From assembly GCA_964573205.1 (NCBI GenBank), contig CAZNIT010000031.1:1-36379 (forward strand): DNA of 36,379 nt, in the 5' to 3' direction. The position numbers and the translations under genes were made by a program. The notes beneath the pieces were generated by a model. That model made no database searches. It was given only the letters and a program-made list of their open reading frames with translations, and had not been told where the DNA came from. How positions within the stretch are numbered: position 1 is the first letter of the stretch; each line of letters opens with the position of its first letter. Origin of the DNA: QNZT01 sp964573205 (GTDB taxonomy: Bacteria > Campylobacterota > Campylobacteria > Campylobacterales > QNZT01). Positions 26,277 through 33,718 of the stretch are shown one piece after another.

Positions 26277-27500
26277 ATGAAAATTGCGATTGTCGAAGAT
26301 GATATAAATATGAGAAAATCCCTCGAAATGGCTATGAAGGATTTTAAAGAGTACGAAGTGACTTTGTTTAAAAACGCCATTGACGCAATGAAAAAGATAG
26401 ACTCGACATATGAGTTGATCATCACCGACATCACAATGCCCAGAATGAGCGGACTTGAATTTATAAAGGAGATACATTTTAAATGTTCCATAATCATCAT
26501 GACGGGAAACGCGACTCTAAGTACCGCTATAGAGGCGATTCGTTATGAAAATGTCAAAGATTTTCTGACTAAACCTTTTGATATCGAAGATCTCTTGAAT
26601 GCTATAAAAAGAGTAGAAAAAGTCAAAGAGGTTCAAGCTGCTTACGAAAAAAGATTTGTGACCAAAGACAGACGAGTCGGTAAACCCGATACTAGAAAAA
26701 TAAAAGTAGAGAGAAGAAAACAAGGAAGCGATAGAAGAAAAAAGTTTTACGGAACGAGTGAGAAACTAGAGAAGATAAAGAAAATATTACATAAGGCATC
26801 TAAAACAGATGCTTCAATTATGCTTCTGGGCGAAAGCGGTGTGGGGAAAGAGTTGTTTGCAAAATATATTCATGAAGAGTCACCTCGATATGCAGGTCCT
26901 TTTATTGCAATTAATATGGCGGCTATTCCTGAAAACCTTTTGGAAAGTGAGCTTTTCGGATACGAAAAGGGTGCTTTTACGGATGCGACATCTCTTAAAA
27001 AAGGACATTTTGAAACAGCGAATAAAGGAACGCTGTTTTTGGATGAGATAGGAGAGATGCCCGTCTCTTTGCAGGCTAAACTTCTTAGAGTGATACAAGA
27101 AAGAGAGATTGTGAGAGTGGGCGGAACCGTACCTACGAAAATAGATGTAAGAATTGTATGTGCAACAAACGCCGATATCGTCGAAAAGATAAAAAATAAA
27201 GAGTTTCGTGAAGATTTGTATTATAGATTAAATACAATTCCTGTTAAAATAGCGCCTTTGAGAGAGCGGAAAGAGGAAGTTATCGATATAGCTACAGAGT
27301 ATCTGTATCGTACTTGCAGACAATACGATCTTTCATATAAGAGTCTTAGCGACGAAGCTAAAGAGATTCTACTTCAGTACGATTGGCCTGGGAATGTACG
27401 AGAGCTTCGCTCCGTTGTGGAGAGAGCCGTCATTTTAAGCGAAAGCGATCTGATAGTGCCTGAAGATCTCGGGCTTGACGTTCGAATGGGACAAAAATAA
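26277..27500 (+). CDS. flgR: Sigma-54-dependent response regulator, FlgR-like, without DNA-binding domain
   Basis: 407 aa. The receiver domain (1-115) has the acidic pair Asp8/Asp9, phospho-acceptor Asp51 (TDITMP), Thr76 and Lys99 (KPFD). A basic linker (about 120-158) precedes the AAA+ domain: Walker A GESGVGKE (185-192), the sigma-54 contact loop GAFTDA (232-237; the usual form is GAFTGA) and Walker B GTLFLDEIGE. The protein ends about 30 residues after WPGNVREL, so there is no Fis-type HTH, as in H. pylori FlgR. The asd gene follows, as for flgR in Campylobacter. It probably activates sigma-54 flagellar genes from solution. No sensor kinase is adjacent. Confidence 0.85.
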   Translation: MKIAIVEDDINMRKSLEMAMKDFKEYEVTLFKNAIDAMKKIDSTYELIITDITMPRMSGLEFIKEIHFKCSIIIMTGNATLSTAIEAIRYENVKDFLTKPFDIEDLLNAIKRVEKVKEVQAAYEKRFVTKDRRVGKPDTRKIKVERRKQGSDRRKKFYGTSEKLEKIKKILHKASKTDASIMLLGESGVGKELFAKYIHEESPRYAGPFIAINMAAIPENLLESELFGYEKGAFTDATSLKKGHFETANKGTLFLDEIGEMPVSLQAKLLRVIQEREIVRVGGTVPTKIDVRIVCATNADIVEKIKNKEFREDLYYRLNTIPVKIAPLRERKEEVIDIATEYLYRTCRQYDLSYKSLSDEAKEILLQYDWPGNVRELRSVVERAVILSESDLIVPEDLGLDVRMGQK

Positions 27501-27536
27501 CATATCGATATAAAAAAATTAAAGGGTGATAAATAG

Positions 27537-28568
27537 ATGAGAAAATTTAATGTGGCTGTGGTAGGAGCGACAGGCGCTGTAGGTGAAGAGTTTTACAGAC
27601 TTTTTGAGGAGCATGATTTTCCGATTGCGAAACTGGTACCGCTGGCAAGTGCTAGAAGCGTGGGTAAAGAGATAGAGTATTTATCAAAAACGATAAAGGT
27701 GAAAGAGTTAACTCATGAAGTTTTTGAGGAGGAGGAGGTAGATATAGCTTTTTTTAGTGCGGGAGGAAGCATCTCCGCCGAATATGCATCTTCAGCTGTT
27801 GAAGCCGGAGCCGTGGTCATAGATAACACGAGCCATTTTAGAATGGATCCCGATATTCCTCTTGTCGTTCCCGAAGTGAATCCTCAAGATGTAGCTTTAT
27901 GGAAAAGTAAAGGAATCATAGCAAATCCTAACTGCTCCACCATACAGATGGTTCAAGCGTTGAAAGCTCTGGATGATCTTTACGGCATAGTCAGAGTTGA
28001 TGTGAGTACATACCAAGCTACAAGCGGTGCAGGAAAAGCGGGTATGGAAGAACTTATAAAACAGATGCAGGATTTTTTCGCGTTTAAGCTCGATGAGAGC
28101 GCGCACGAAGCGTTCAAGCACCAAATAGCGTTAAATGTCATTCCTCAGGTAGATATAGCGATGGAAAACGGCTTTACGAAAGAGGAGATGAAAATGGTAA
28201 ATGAAACCAGAAAAATTCTTCACAAAGATATCGAAGTGGCGGCGACTTGTGTTAGGGTTCCCGTTTTGAGATCGCATAGCGAGTCAATTACGGTTACATT
28301 CGGTGAAGATGTGATTGTCGAGGTCGATCGTGTAAGGGAGGCGTTTGCAAACTTCAAAAATCTGGTAGTGCAGGATGATCTTGAAAATAGTGTGTATCCT
28401 ATGCCCATAACCGCGACCGATACCGATTTAACTTATGTCGGAAGGATAAGAAAAGATATTTTTAGAGATAATATACTCCATTTTTGGAATGTCGCCGATC
28501 AGGTGAGAGTCGGAGCGGCGACGAATTCTCTGCGTATTGCGCAGGAATGGATAAAACTGGAGGATTAG
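27537..28568 (+). CDS. asd: Aspartate-semialdehyde dehydrogenase
   Basis: 343 aa with N-terminal NADP-binding VVGATGAVGEEF (8-19), the nucleophile Cys133 in ANPNCSTIQM, the glycine loop TSGAGKAG, and the His of RVPVLRSHSES. It makes aspartate semialdehyde for lysine, diaminopimelate, methionine and threonine. AAAGGGTG lies just before ATG 27537. The next gene begins immediately after its stop. Confidence 0.96.
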   Translation: MRKFNVAVVGATGAVGEEFYRLFEEHDFPIAKLVPLASARSVGKEIEYLSKTIKVKELTHEVFEEEEVDIAFFSAGGSISAEYASSAVEAGAVVIDNTSHFRMDPDIPLVVPEVNPQDVALWKSKGIIANPNCSTIQMVQALKALDDLYGIVRVDVSTYQATSGAGKAGMEELIKQMQDFFAFKLDESAHEAFKHQIALNVIPQVDIAMENGFTKEEMKMVNETRKILHKDIEVAATCVRVPVLRSHSESITVTFGEDVIVEVDRVREAFANFKNLVVQDDLENSVYPMPITATDTDLTYVGRIRKDIFRDNILHFWNVADQVRVGAATNSLRIAQEWIKLED

Positions 28569-29141
28569 ATGGAGCACGAAAACGATGTGCGGTTAAAAGA
28601 CATTAAAAACGAAGAGATATCAAAAAATCAATCTTTCATAGAGAGAGTTTTTGAGACAACACTTTGGCAGAGTAGATTTTTTGTTCTGTTTGCGGTGATA
28701 TTTAGTATGCTTGGAGCTATTTCCCTGTTTGTCGTAGCGAGTGCTGATATCTGGGGTGTGATATCATTGGTCTTTAAAACATATGTTCAGGGGCTTCATC
28801 CCGAACATTTTCATGAAGATATAGTAAGCGGACTCATAGGAGCGATAGATCTTTATTTGATAGCAATCGTACTTATCATTTTTGGATTCGGGCTTTATGA
28901 ACTTTTTATATCGGAAATCGATATCGCAAAACATGGTTCATCGAAGATTTTGGAGATTCACTCTCTTGATGAACTTAAAGATAAACTTGCAAAAGTTATC
29001 GTTATGGTTTTGGTAGTCAGTTTTTTTCAAAGAGTTCTTCATACATCATACGACGGTGCTTTGGAGATGTTATATTTTGCAGGTTCGATTCTTGCATTGT
29101 CGATAGGATTATATTTTTTACATAAGGGAGGGAGTCATTAG
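28569..29141 (+). CDS. YqhA-family (UPF0114) membrane protein
   Basis: 190 aa with a charged 30-residue N-terminus and about four membrane segments. The UPF0114 marks are SRFFVLFAVIFSMLGAISLF in the first span and IIFGFGLYELFIS in the third. It begins directly after the asd stop and ends 1 base before hemE, so it is co-translated in an asd operon. Function unknown; an ion channel or transporter role has been guessed for the family. Confidence 0.82.
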   Translation: MEHENDVRLKDIKNEEISKNQSFIERVFETTLWQSRFFVLFAVIFSMLGAISLFVVASADIWGVISLVFKTYVQGLHPEHFHEDIVSGLIGAIDLYLIAIVLIIFGFGLYELFISEIDIAKHGSSKILEIHSLDELKDKLAKVIVMVLVVSFFQRVLHTSYDGALEMLYFAGSILALSIGLYFLHKGGSH

Positions 29142-29142
29142 G

Positions 29143-30174
29143 ATGAGTAAGATTTTTGTAGATGCATGTTTTGGTAAAAAGACGCCATATACGCCGGTTT
29201 GGATGATGAGGCAAGCGGGAAGGTACCTGCCTGAATATATGGCGGTAAGAGAGCAGGCGGGAAATTTTTTAAACCTCTGCCACAATCCAAAGCTTGCCGC
29301 CGAAGTTACCCTTCAGCCTATAGACATAGTCGGAGTTGATGCCGCGATTTTGTTTTCGGATATATTGGTCGTTCCAAACGAAATGGGAATGGAACTTGAT
29401 TTCGTAAAAGGTGAAGGTCCGGTATTTGCAAAACCGGTTAGAGACGAAGAGGCGTTAAACGCACTTCTTGGCGGTGAAGCCGCAGCCGATAAATTAACAT
29501 ATGTTTACGATACTATTAAACTCGTAAGAGAACAACTTGCAGACGATAAAGCACTTATCGGCTTTACCGGAGCGCCGTGGACTCTCGCTACTTATATGAT
29601 AGAAGGGCAGGGAACGAAAACTTACAACATAGTAAAAAAACTGATATACAGCGAACCGGAGTTTATGCATAAACTTTTGGCAAAAGTTACGGAGGTCGTT
29701 AAATTTTATCTCGAAAAACAGATAGAAGCGGGAGTCGATGTCGTTCAGATATTCGACTCATGGGCAGCGGCTCTTGAAAAGAGCAAATATATGGAATTTA
29801 GCTGGAACTACATGAAAGAGATAGCTTCGTATATCAAGAAAAAGTATCCTCATATTCCGATAATCATGTTTCCGAAAGGAATCCCGGCTTATCTTGACGA
29901 AATAGACGGAGAGTTCGATGTATTCGGCGTGGATTGGTCAACTCCGATGGAGTTTGCAAAAGAGAGGCTGGGAGACAAGTATGTATTGCAGGGAAATATG
30001 GAGCCTTGCAGGTTATACAACAAAGAGGCTATAAAAGAGTGTGTAACCTCAATAGCCGAAACCATGAAAGATGGAAGACACATCTTCAATCTCGGACATG
30101 GAATACTTCCTGATGTACCGGTGGAAAACGCTAAATATTTCGTTTCACTTTGCCAAGAAGTGAGCAGACGCTAA
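29143..30174 (+). CDS. hemE: Uroporphyrinogen decarboxylase
   Basis: 343 aa with the family signature PVWMMRQAGRYLPEY (residues 19-33), ILFSDILVVP with the catalytic Asp, and FTGAPWTLATYM. It converts uroporphyrinogen III to coproporphyrinogen III in haem synthesis. It is last in the flgR-asd-yqhA-hemE run. AGGGAGGGAG upstream of ATG 29143 gives a strong ribosome binding site. Its stop codon is part of the hairpin it shares with the opposite gene. Confidence 0.96.
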   Translation: MSKIFVDACFGKKTPYTPVWMMRQAGRYLPEYMAVREQAGNFLNLCHNPKLAAEVTLQPIDIVGVDAAILFSDILVVPNEMGMELDFVKGEGPVFAKPVRDEEALNALLGGEAAADKLTYVYDTIKLVREQLADDKALIGFTGAPWTLATYMIEGQGTKTYNIVKKLIYSEPEFMHKLLAKVTEVVKFYLEKQIEAGVDVVQIFDSWAAALEKSKYMEFSWNYMKEIASYIKKKYPHIPIIMFPKGIPAYLDEIDGEFDVFGVDWSTPMEFAKERLGDKYVLQGNMEPCRLYNKEAIKECVTSIAETMKDGRHIFNLGHGILPDVPVENAKYFVSLCQEVSRR

Positions 30175-30190
30175 GAGAAAATCTCTTAGC
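30170..30190. terminator. Bidirectional hairpin containing both convergent stop codons
   Basis: A perfect 9-bp stem (GCTAAGAGA with TCTCTTAGC) with an AAA loop. The left arm contains the hemE TAA and the right arm, read on the other strand, the TAA of the micro-lipoprotein. There is no T run on either side. It could protect or end both transcripts. Confidence 0.55.
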
Positions 30191-30323
30191 CGATATCGGG
30201 AACGGACGGTGGTTTTTTGCTGCTGTCTTGGGTGTTTGGTGATGAGGGAGCAGTATCTGCGGTACCGCTTCCTCCACATCCTGTAATAGTCGCTACTAAT
30301 ATAAAAATCATAATAAATCTCAT
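30186..30323 (-). CDS. 45-aa micro-lipoprotein coupled to the beta-propeller gene
   Basis: This short frame starts at ATG 30323, one base after the TAA of the 855-aa gene, and has AGGGGAAG as ribosome binding site within that gene's last codons. It reads MRFIMIFILVATITGCGGSG and continues with a Ser/Thr/Pro-rich tail ending PPSVPDIG. The first 15 residues are a compact type II signal peptide ending in lipobox ITGC (Cys16), leaving a mature lipopeptide of 30 residues. Correct start signal, lipobox and tight coupling together make it a convincing gene despite its size. No family is known to me. It may anchor, assist or regulate the secreted propeller protein. Confidence 0.78.
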   Translation of the reverse strand: MRFIMIFILVATITGCGGSGTADTAPSSPNTQDSSKKPPSVPDIG

Positions 30324-30324
30324 T

Positions 30325-32892
30325 TTACTTCCCCTTTAGTTTTTCTAACAGATCATAGTTTATGATACCGTTGAAAAAGTATGCTATATAAGTTTTATCC
30401 GCAAAATCAAATATCAAACCTCGTTGAAACGGTTGATAAGGGTCATATGCTGTTGTATTTGATGATTTTATAGGATTAAATACACTTATCTTATCTCCAT
30501 CTATCTGAAATACGCCAAGATAGTTACTTTGAATCTGATTATATGTCTGATAGGCAAATGCTAGAAGTTTGTCGCTCTCTCTGAAAGCTAGTGCTTTGTG
30601 GTTATATTCGACTTCGCTTCTAGTATAGTTTGCGGGAAAAGTATAACTATCAACACTTTTGGGATTTGCAAAATCTTCTATATTAAAAAGTTCCATTTTC
30701 AATCCTAGTACTTCTCCTTGAGGCGTAGCGTCTCTTCCGAATCCGAGAATATGCGTATCGTCTATCGGATGAAGGTAGGATGAGAAGCCGTCGATTTTCA
30801 ATTCTCCTATCTTTGTCGGTCGCAGAGGATCGCTAAGATCGATCGTGTAAAAAGGATCGGTTCTCCTGAATGTCACTACATATCCCCTGTCTCCCAAAAA
30901 TCTGACCGAACGGATCGTCTCTCCCTCTTTTCCAAGACCGCTTAAAACTCCTTGAACGATAAGCGAATCTTTTACGCTTTTTAGCGTATAGAGAGTATTT
31001 ACGGTATCTCTTTGCCAAGAGTTTCCGGTGGTGGTGGCTATGCGTAAAATATCGTTATATTCGCTGAGGGAAAACTGGTTCAGTATTCGTCCCGTTACAA
31101 ACCCTGAGGATTCGTATGTGAGATTTTCGTCGAGATCGAATTTATAAACCACGGATCTTTCTTTGTATCTTTTAAAGTCGAAATATATGGGATATTTGGT
31201 CGAGACCGTATAAATCGCTTTTGGTGAAGCGTAAATAGTGTCGCTGTATCCTAGTATCGATACGCTTTTTTCGAACGTAGCGCTTTTAATATCGAATTTG
31301 CTTATGGTGGTTATGGTGCTTGCTTGATCTTTTTTATCGGGTGCAAAAAATGTTTTTGGATCGACTAGCATCTTTTTCGCTTCTAAGTTTTTTTGAATGG
31401 ACGGAAGAATTTTTTCATAGGCAATTTTCGGATTGTCGTAGTCGTTTTTGTAAAGTTTGCCCTCTTCGTCTTTATAAAGGTCGTAACATTCGGTGTATTT
31501 GTCGCTGTAAATTTGGTCGAGATTGATGAGTCTTGCAAATTTAAGCGTTTTTTGTGAGGCTTGTTTCGTTTCGGCCGGTAGAGATTCATTAGAGTTGCCG
31601 CCGCCTCCTTGGTTATAATTACCATCGTCGTAAAAATACTCTTTGCACTCAGGAGCGTCAACATAGATCTTCTCATAAGTATATCGAATGTACGGATCGA
31701 ATGAGCCGATAACATACAGATCGTCGCCTATAACACGGCTGGAATTTATCGTACCGTCTATTTTGAATTTTGCGACTCTATTGATGTTCGAGATATCCGA
31801 GACGTTGAATATCTCCAATATCATAGAAGGAGTGTAATACTCGGGGATATCTTCGTTTTGGATCTTTTTAGTAAATACGGGTTTGTAATTTTGGGAACCG
31901 TATTTTGACAAAACCACCAATCTATCACCGTTTAAGTACATATCCGTCGCGTAGCCTTCTATTTTGAAACTGTTGATAGGTGAGAGATCGCCTGCGGCGA
32001 TATTTTCAAAACTTGTGACATTGACATACATTTGCGGATACTTTTTGGGATCTACACTTAGATAAAATATATGATCGTTATTATGTTTGACGATATCGGA
32101 CTCGTCAACTCCCTCTTCTTGAAGATTGGTTTTAGATGCGTCTTCTGCGCCTTGAGATGAGTTGGCCGTATCTTTTTGTGCGGTCGGCGAATCGTATATT
32201 TCGTTGGCTCCGCCCGTTATTGCCGACCCAACGGCAAGATCGAAGTATCCGTAAAAGGGTCTTTGATTTATCAACAACATATCTTTTATATAAGCCTTCA
32301 AAGAGTTCATATCTTTGAAATTATGCAGTTTGGCCGATTGCGTGACTATCGAAACGTTTTGCTCTTTATTTGATTTTACCCAAATACCGTCGCTGTTGGA
32401 AATATGGGTTATGGAGGGAAACTCTTCGTTTGCGTCCGAGTCGAAAAATTCCCATTTGTCGTTTGAATATTTCCACACGCTCATTTTATCGAAGATGTGT
32501 GGAGAAACAGTCGTATCGACTGGTATGGAAATGAGATTCCATCCTTTTTTAAGTACGATATTTTCATCGTTGGCGCCGGTTTGAGAAAAAGTTAATACCC
32601 ACTCTTTTTTACTTTTTATCCAAAAGCCGTGCCAGCTTTTTAAAGAGGAGATGGAGTCGTAACCTCGGCTTTTTATCTTTTTCGCTATTTTTTCATCAGG
32701 CGAGTAACCCATCCATTTTTGTTCGGAGGCGTTGAAATGCCAGATCTGTTCCACATTTTTGGATGTAAAGATACTCATGTCGGTTATATCGGATGCCGAA
32801 CCTATCAACTGCCATCCCTTCTTAATCAATAAAGCTGTATCGGAATGTAAGATAGAGATAAGCAGAGTCAAAATCACTAGCAACTTTTTCAT
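30325..32892 (-). CDS. Secreted beta-propeller protein with two N-terminal KGW modules
   Basis: 855 aa with a signal peptide (MKKLLVILTLLISILHSDTA). Two related modules follow: residues 24-104 (KKGWQLIGS ... HGFWIKS) and 115-184 (KKGWNLISI ... DGIWVKS). After a Ser/Thr linker, TNLQEEGVDESDIVKHNND (255-273) is the signature start of the Beta_propel family (PF09826), and the remaining 580 residues are beta-rich with blade-like repeats such as DDLYVIGSF and DRGYVVTFRRTDPFYTIDL. Proteins of this family are secreted and of unknown function. AAGGAG lies six bases before ATG 32892; a TATGAT at 32929-32934 (minus) could be the -10. The micro-lipoprotein follows in the same operon. Confidence 0.88.
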   Translation of the reverse strand: MKKLLVILTLLISILHSDTALLIKKGWQLIGSASDITDMSIFTSKNVEQIWHFNASEQKWMGYSPDEKIAKKIKSRGYDSISSLKSWHGFWIKSKKEWVLTFSQTGANDENIVLKKGWNLISIPVDTTVSPHIFDKMSVWKYSNDKWEFFDSDANEEFPSITHISNSDGIWVKSNKEQNVSIVTQSAKLHNFKDMNSLKAYIKDMLLINQRPFYGYFDLAVGSAITGGANEIYDSPTAQKDTANSSQGAEDASKTNLQEEGVDESDIVKHNNDHIFYLSVDPKKYPQMYVNVTSFENIAAGDLSPINSFKIEGYATDMYLNGDRLVVLSKYGSQNYKPVFTKKIQNEDIPEYYTPSMILEIFNVSDISNINRVAKFKIDGTINSSRVIGDDLYVIGSFDPYIRYTYEKIYVDAPECKEYFYDDGNYNQGGGGNSNESLPAETKQASQKTLKFARLINLDQIYSDKYTECYDLYKDEEGKLYKNDYDNPKIAYEKILPSIQKNLEAKKMLVDPKTFFAPDKKDQASTITTISKFDIKSATFEKSVSILGYSDTIYASPKAIYTVSTKYPIYFDFKRYKERSVVYKFDLDENLTYESSGFVTGRILNQFSLSEYNDILRIATTTGNSWQRDTVNTLYTLKSVKDSLIVQGVLSGLGKEGETIRSVRFLGDRGYVVTFRRTDPFYTIDLSDPLRPTKIGELKIDGFSSYLHPIDDTHILGFGRDATPQGEVLGLKMELFNIEDFANPKSVDSYTFPANYTRSEVEYNHKALAFRESDKLLAFAYQTYNQIQSNYLGVFQIDGDKISVFNPIKSSNTTAYDPYQPFQRGLIFDFADKTYIAYFFNGIINYDLLEKLKGK

Positions 32893-32983
32893 AATATACT
32901 CCTTAAAGGCTTCGTATAATTACATGATATCATAAAAAAGTGTGTAACTAGCGGCTTTTTATATTTTAATGTGAGAATTAAAT

Positions 32984-33017
32984 CAAAAAGGTTGGGATTT
33001 GGAGGTATCCAAACCCC
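32984..33017 (-). terminator. Intrinsic terminator of the hsp20 gene
   Basis: On the minus strand, a 10-bp stem (GGGGTTTGGA with TCCAAATCCC, one G-U pair) with a four-base loop is followed by AACC and then a T5 run. It lies 7 bases after the hsp20 stop and should insulate the propeller gene. Confidence 0.75.
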
Positions 33018-33023
33018 TGAATT

Positions 33024-33527
33024 TTATTTTTTCGGTATGACTATTTTAAGAACTCCGTTTTTATACTCCGTTTTCAAATTGTCCGCATCCGCATCTTTTG
33101 GTAGAGTTAAAACTCTCACAAATTCTCCGACAAATCTCTCTTTTTTCATAAACTTGTCGTTTTTTTCCTCTTTCTCTTTCATTGATTTCGCTTTTATGGT
33201 AAGCATCCCGTCTTTTTGAGTGATATTGATACTCTTTTCGTCAACTCCCGGAATATTCGCTTTAATGGTGTAGTTTTTGCCGTTATCTTGCATATCTATT
33301 GCCGGCGAAGCGGCAAAAGAGCTGTCAAACTTTGCGAAAGCGGCATCGTTTAGAAATTTTTGATGGAACCTATTGAAAATTTGATCCATCTGTTGTTGCA
33401 GTTTTCGGATCTCTTCAAACGGATTTATAGTGCTATTTTGCGCATCGATGGCAAAAAGTGAAGATGTGCCCAGTAAGAGGGCGGTAATCGTAGAAACTAT
33501 ATATTTTTTCATGACTAACTTTTTCAT
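33024..33527 (-). CDS. Exported small heat-shock protein (Hsp20/alpha-crystallin)
   Basis: 167 aa. The N-terminus is a clear Sec signal peptide (KKYIVSTITALLLGTSSLFA, cleavage likely after residue 26). After a helical segment with PFEEIRKLQQQMDQIFNRF, typical of Hsp20 N-arms, the alpha-crystallin domain spans about 74-167, with the conserved ANIPGVDEKSINI, the FVRVLTLP strand and GVLKIVIPKK at the end. There is no C-terminal IxI extension. It should act as an ATP-independent holdase in the periplasm, where few chaperones of this class are known. AAGGAG lies before ATG 33527 (Met6 is an alternative) and TATAAT at 33565-33570 (minus) is a good -10. Confidence 0.9.
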   Translation of the reverse strand: MKKLVMKKYIVSTITALLLGTSSLFAIDAQNSTINPFEEIRKLQQQMDQIFNRFHQKFLNDAAFAKFDSSFAASPAIDMQDNGKNYTIKANIPGVDEKSINITQKDGMLTIKAKSMKEKEEKNDKFMKKERFVGEFVRVLTLPKDADADNLKTEYKNGVLKIVIPKK

Positions 33528-33564
33528 GATTGACTCCTTGTGACTAAAGAATTTTTATACTGAA

Positions 33565-33570
33565 ATTATA
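33565..33570 (-). promoter_or_regulatory. Candidate -10 box for hsp20
   Basis: TATAAT on the minus strand, 38 bases before the ATG. I saw no CIRCE or HAIR (HspR) operator around it, so a standard housekeeping promoter is the simplest reading. Confidence 0.45.
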
Positions 33571-33673
33571 AGATATGAGCGTTAATGGAGGATTAATGTC
33601 TTGATTTTGAAATTAATTAAAAAAAGCATTTAATTTTTGTTAATAATTAATTTATTATTAATGTATCACCTAA

Positions 33674-33679
33674 TATAAT
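33674..33679 (+). promoter_or_regulatory. Candidate -10 box for the 826-aa lipoprotein gene
   Basis: TAATATAATG (hexamer TATAAT) lies 40 bases before the ATG at 33719, with AAGGAG at 33706-33711. The whole 33600-33700 interval is highly AT-rich. Confidence 0.5.
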
Positions 33680-33718
33680 GAATTTATGTTTAATTAAAAT
33701 ACTATAAGGAGTTTTTAA

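Noticed and set aside
26809..27051. Plus-strand 80-codon ORF within flgR.
   Set aside because: Different frame of the AAA+ coding region; residues do not form a plausible domain.
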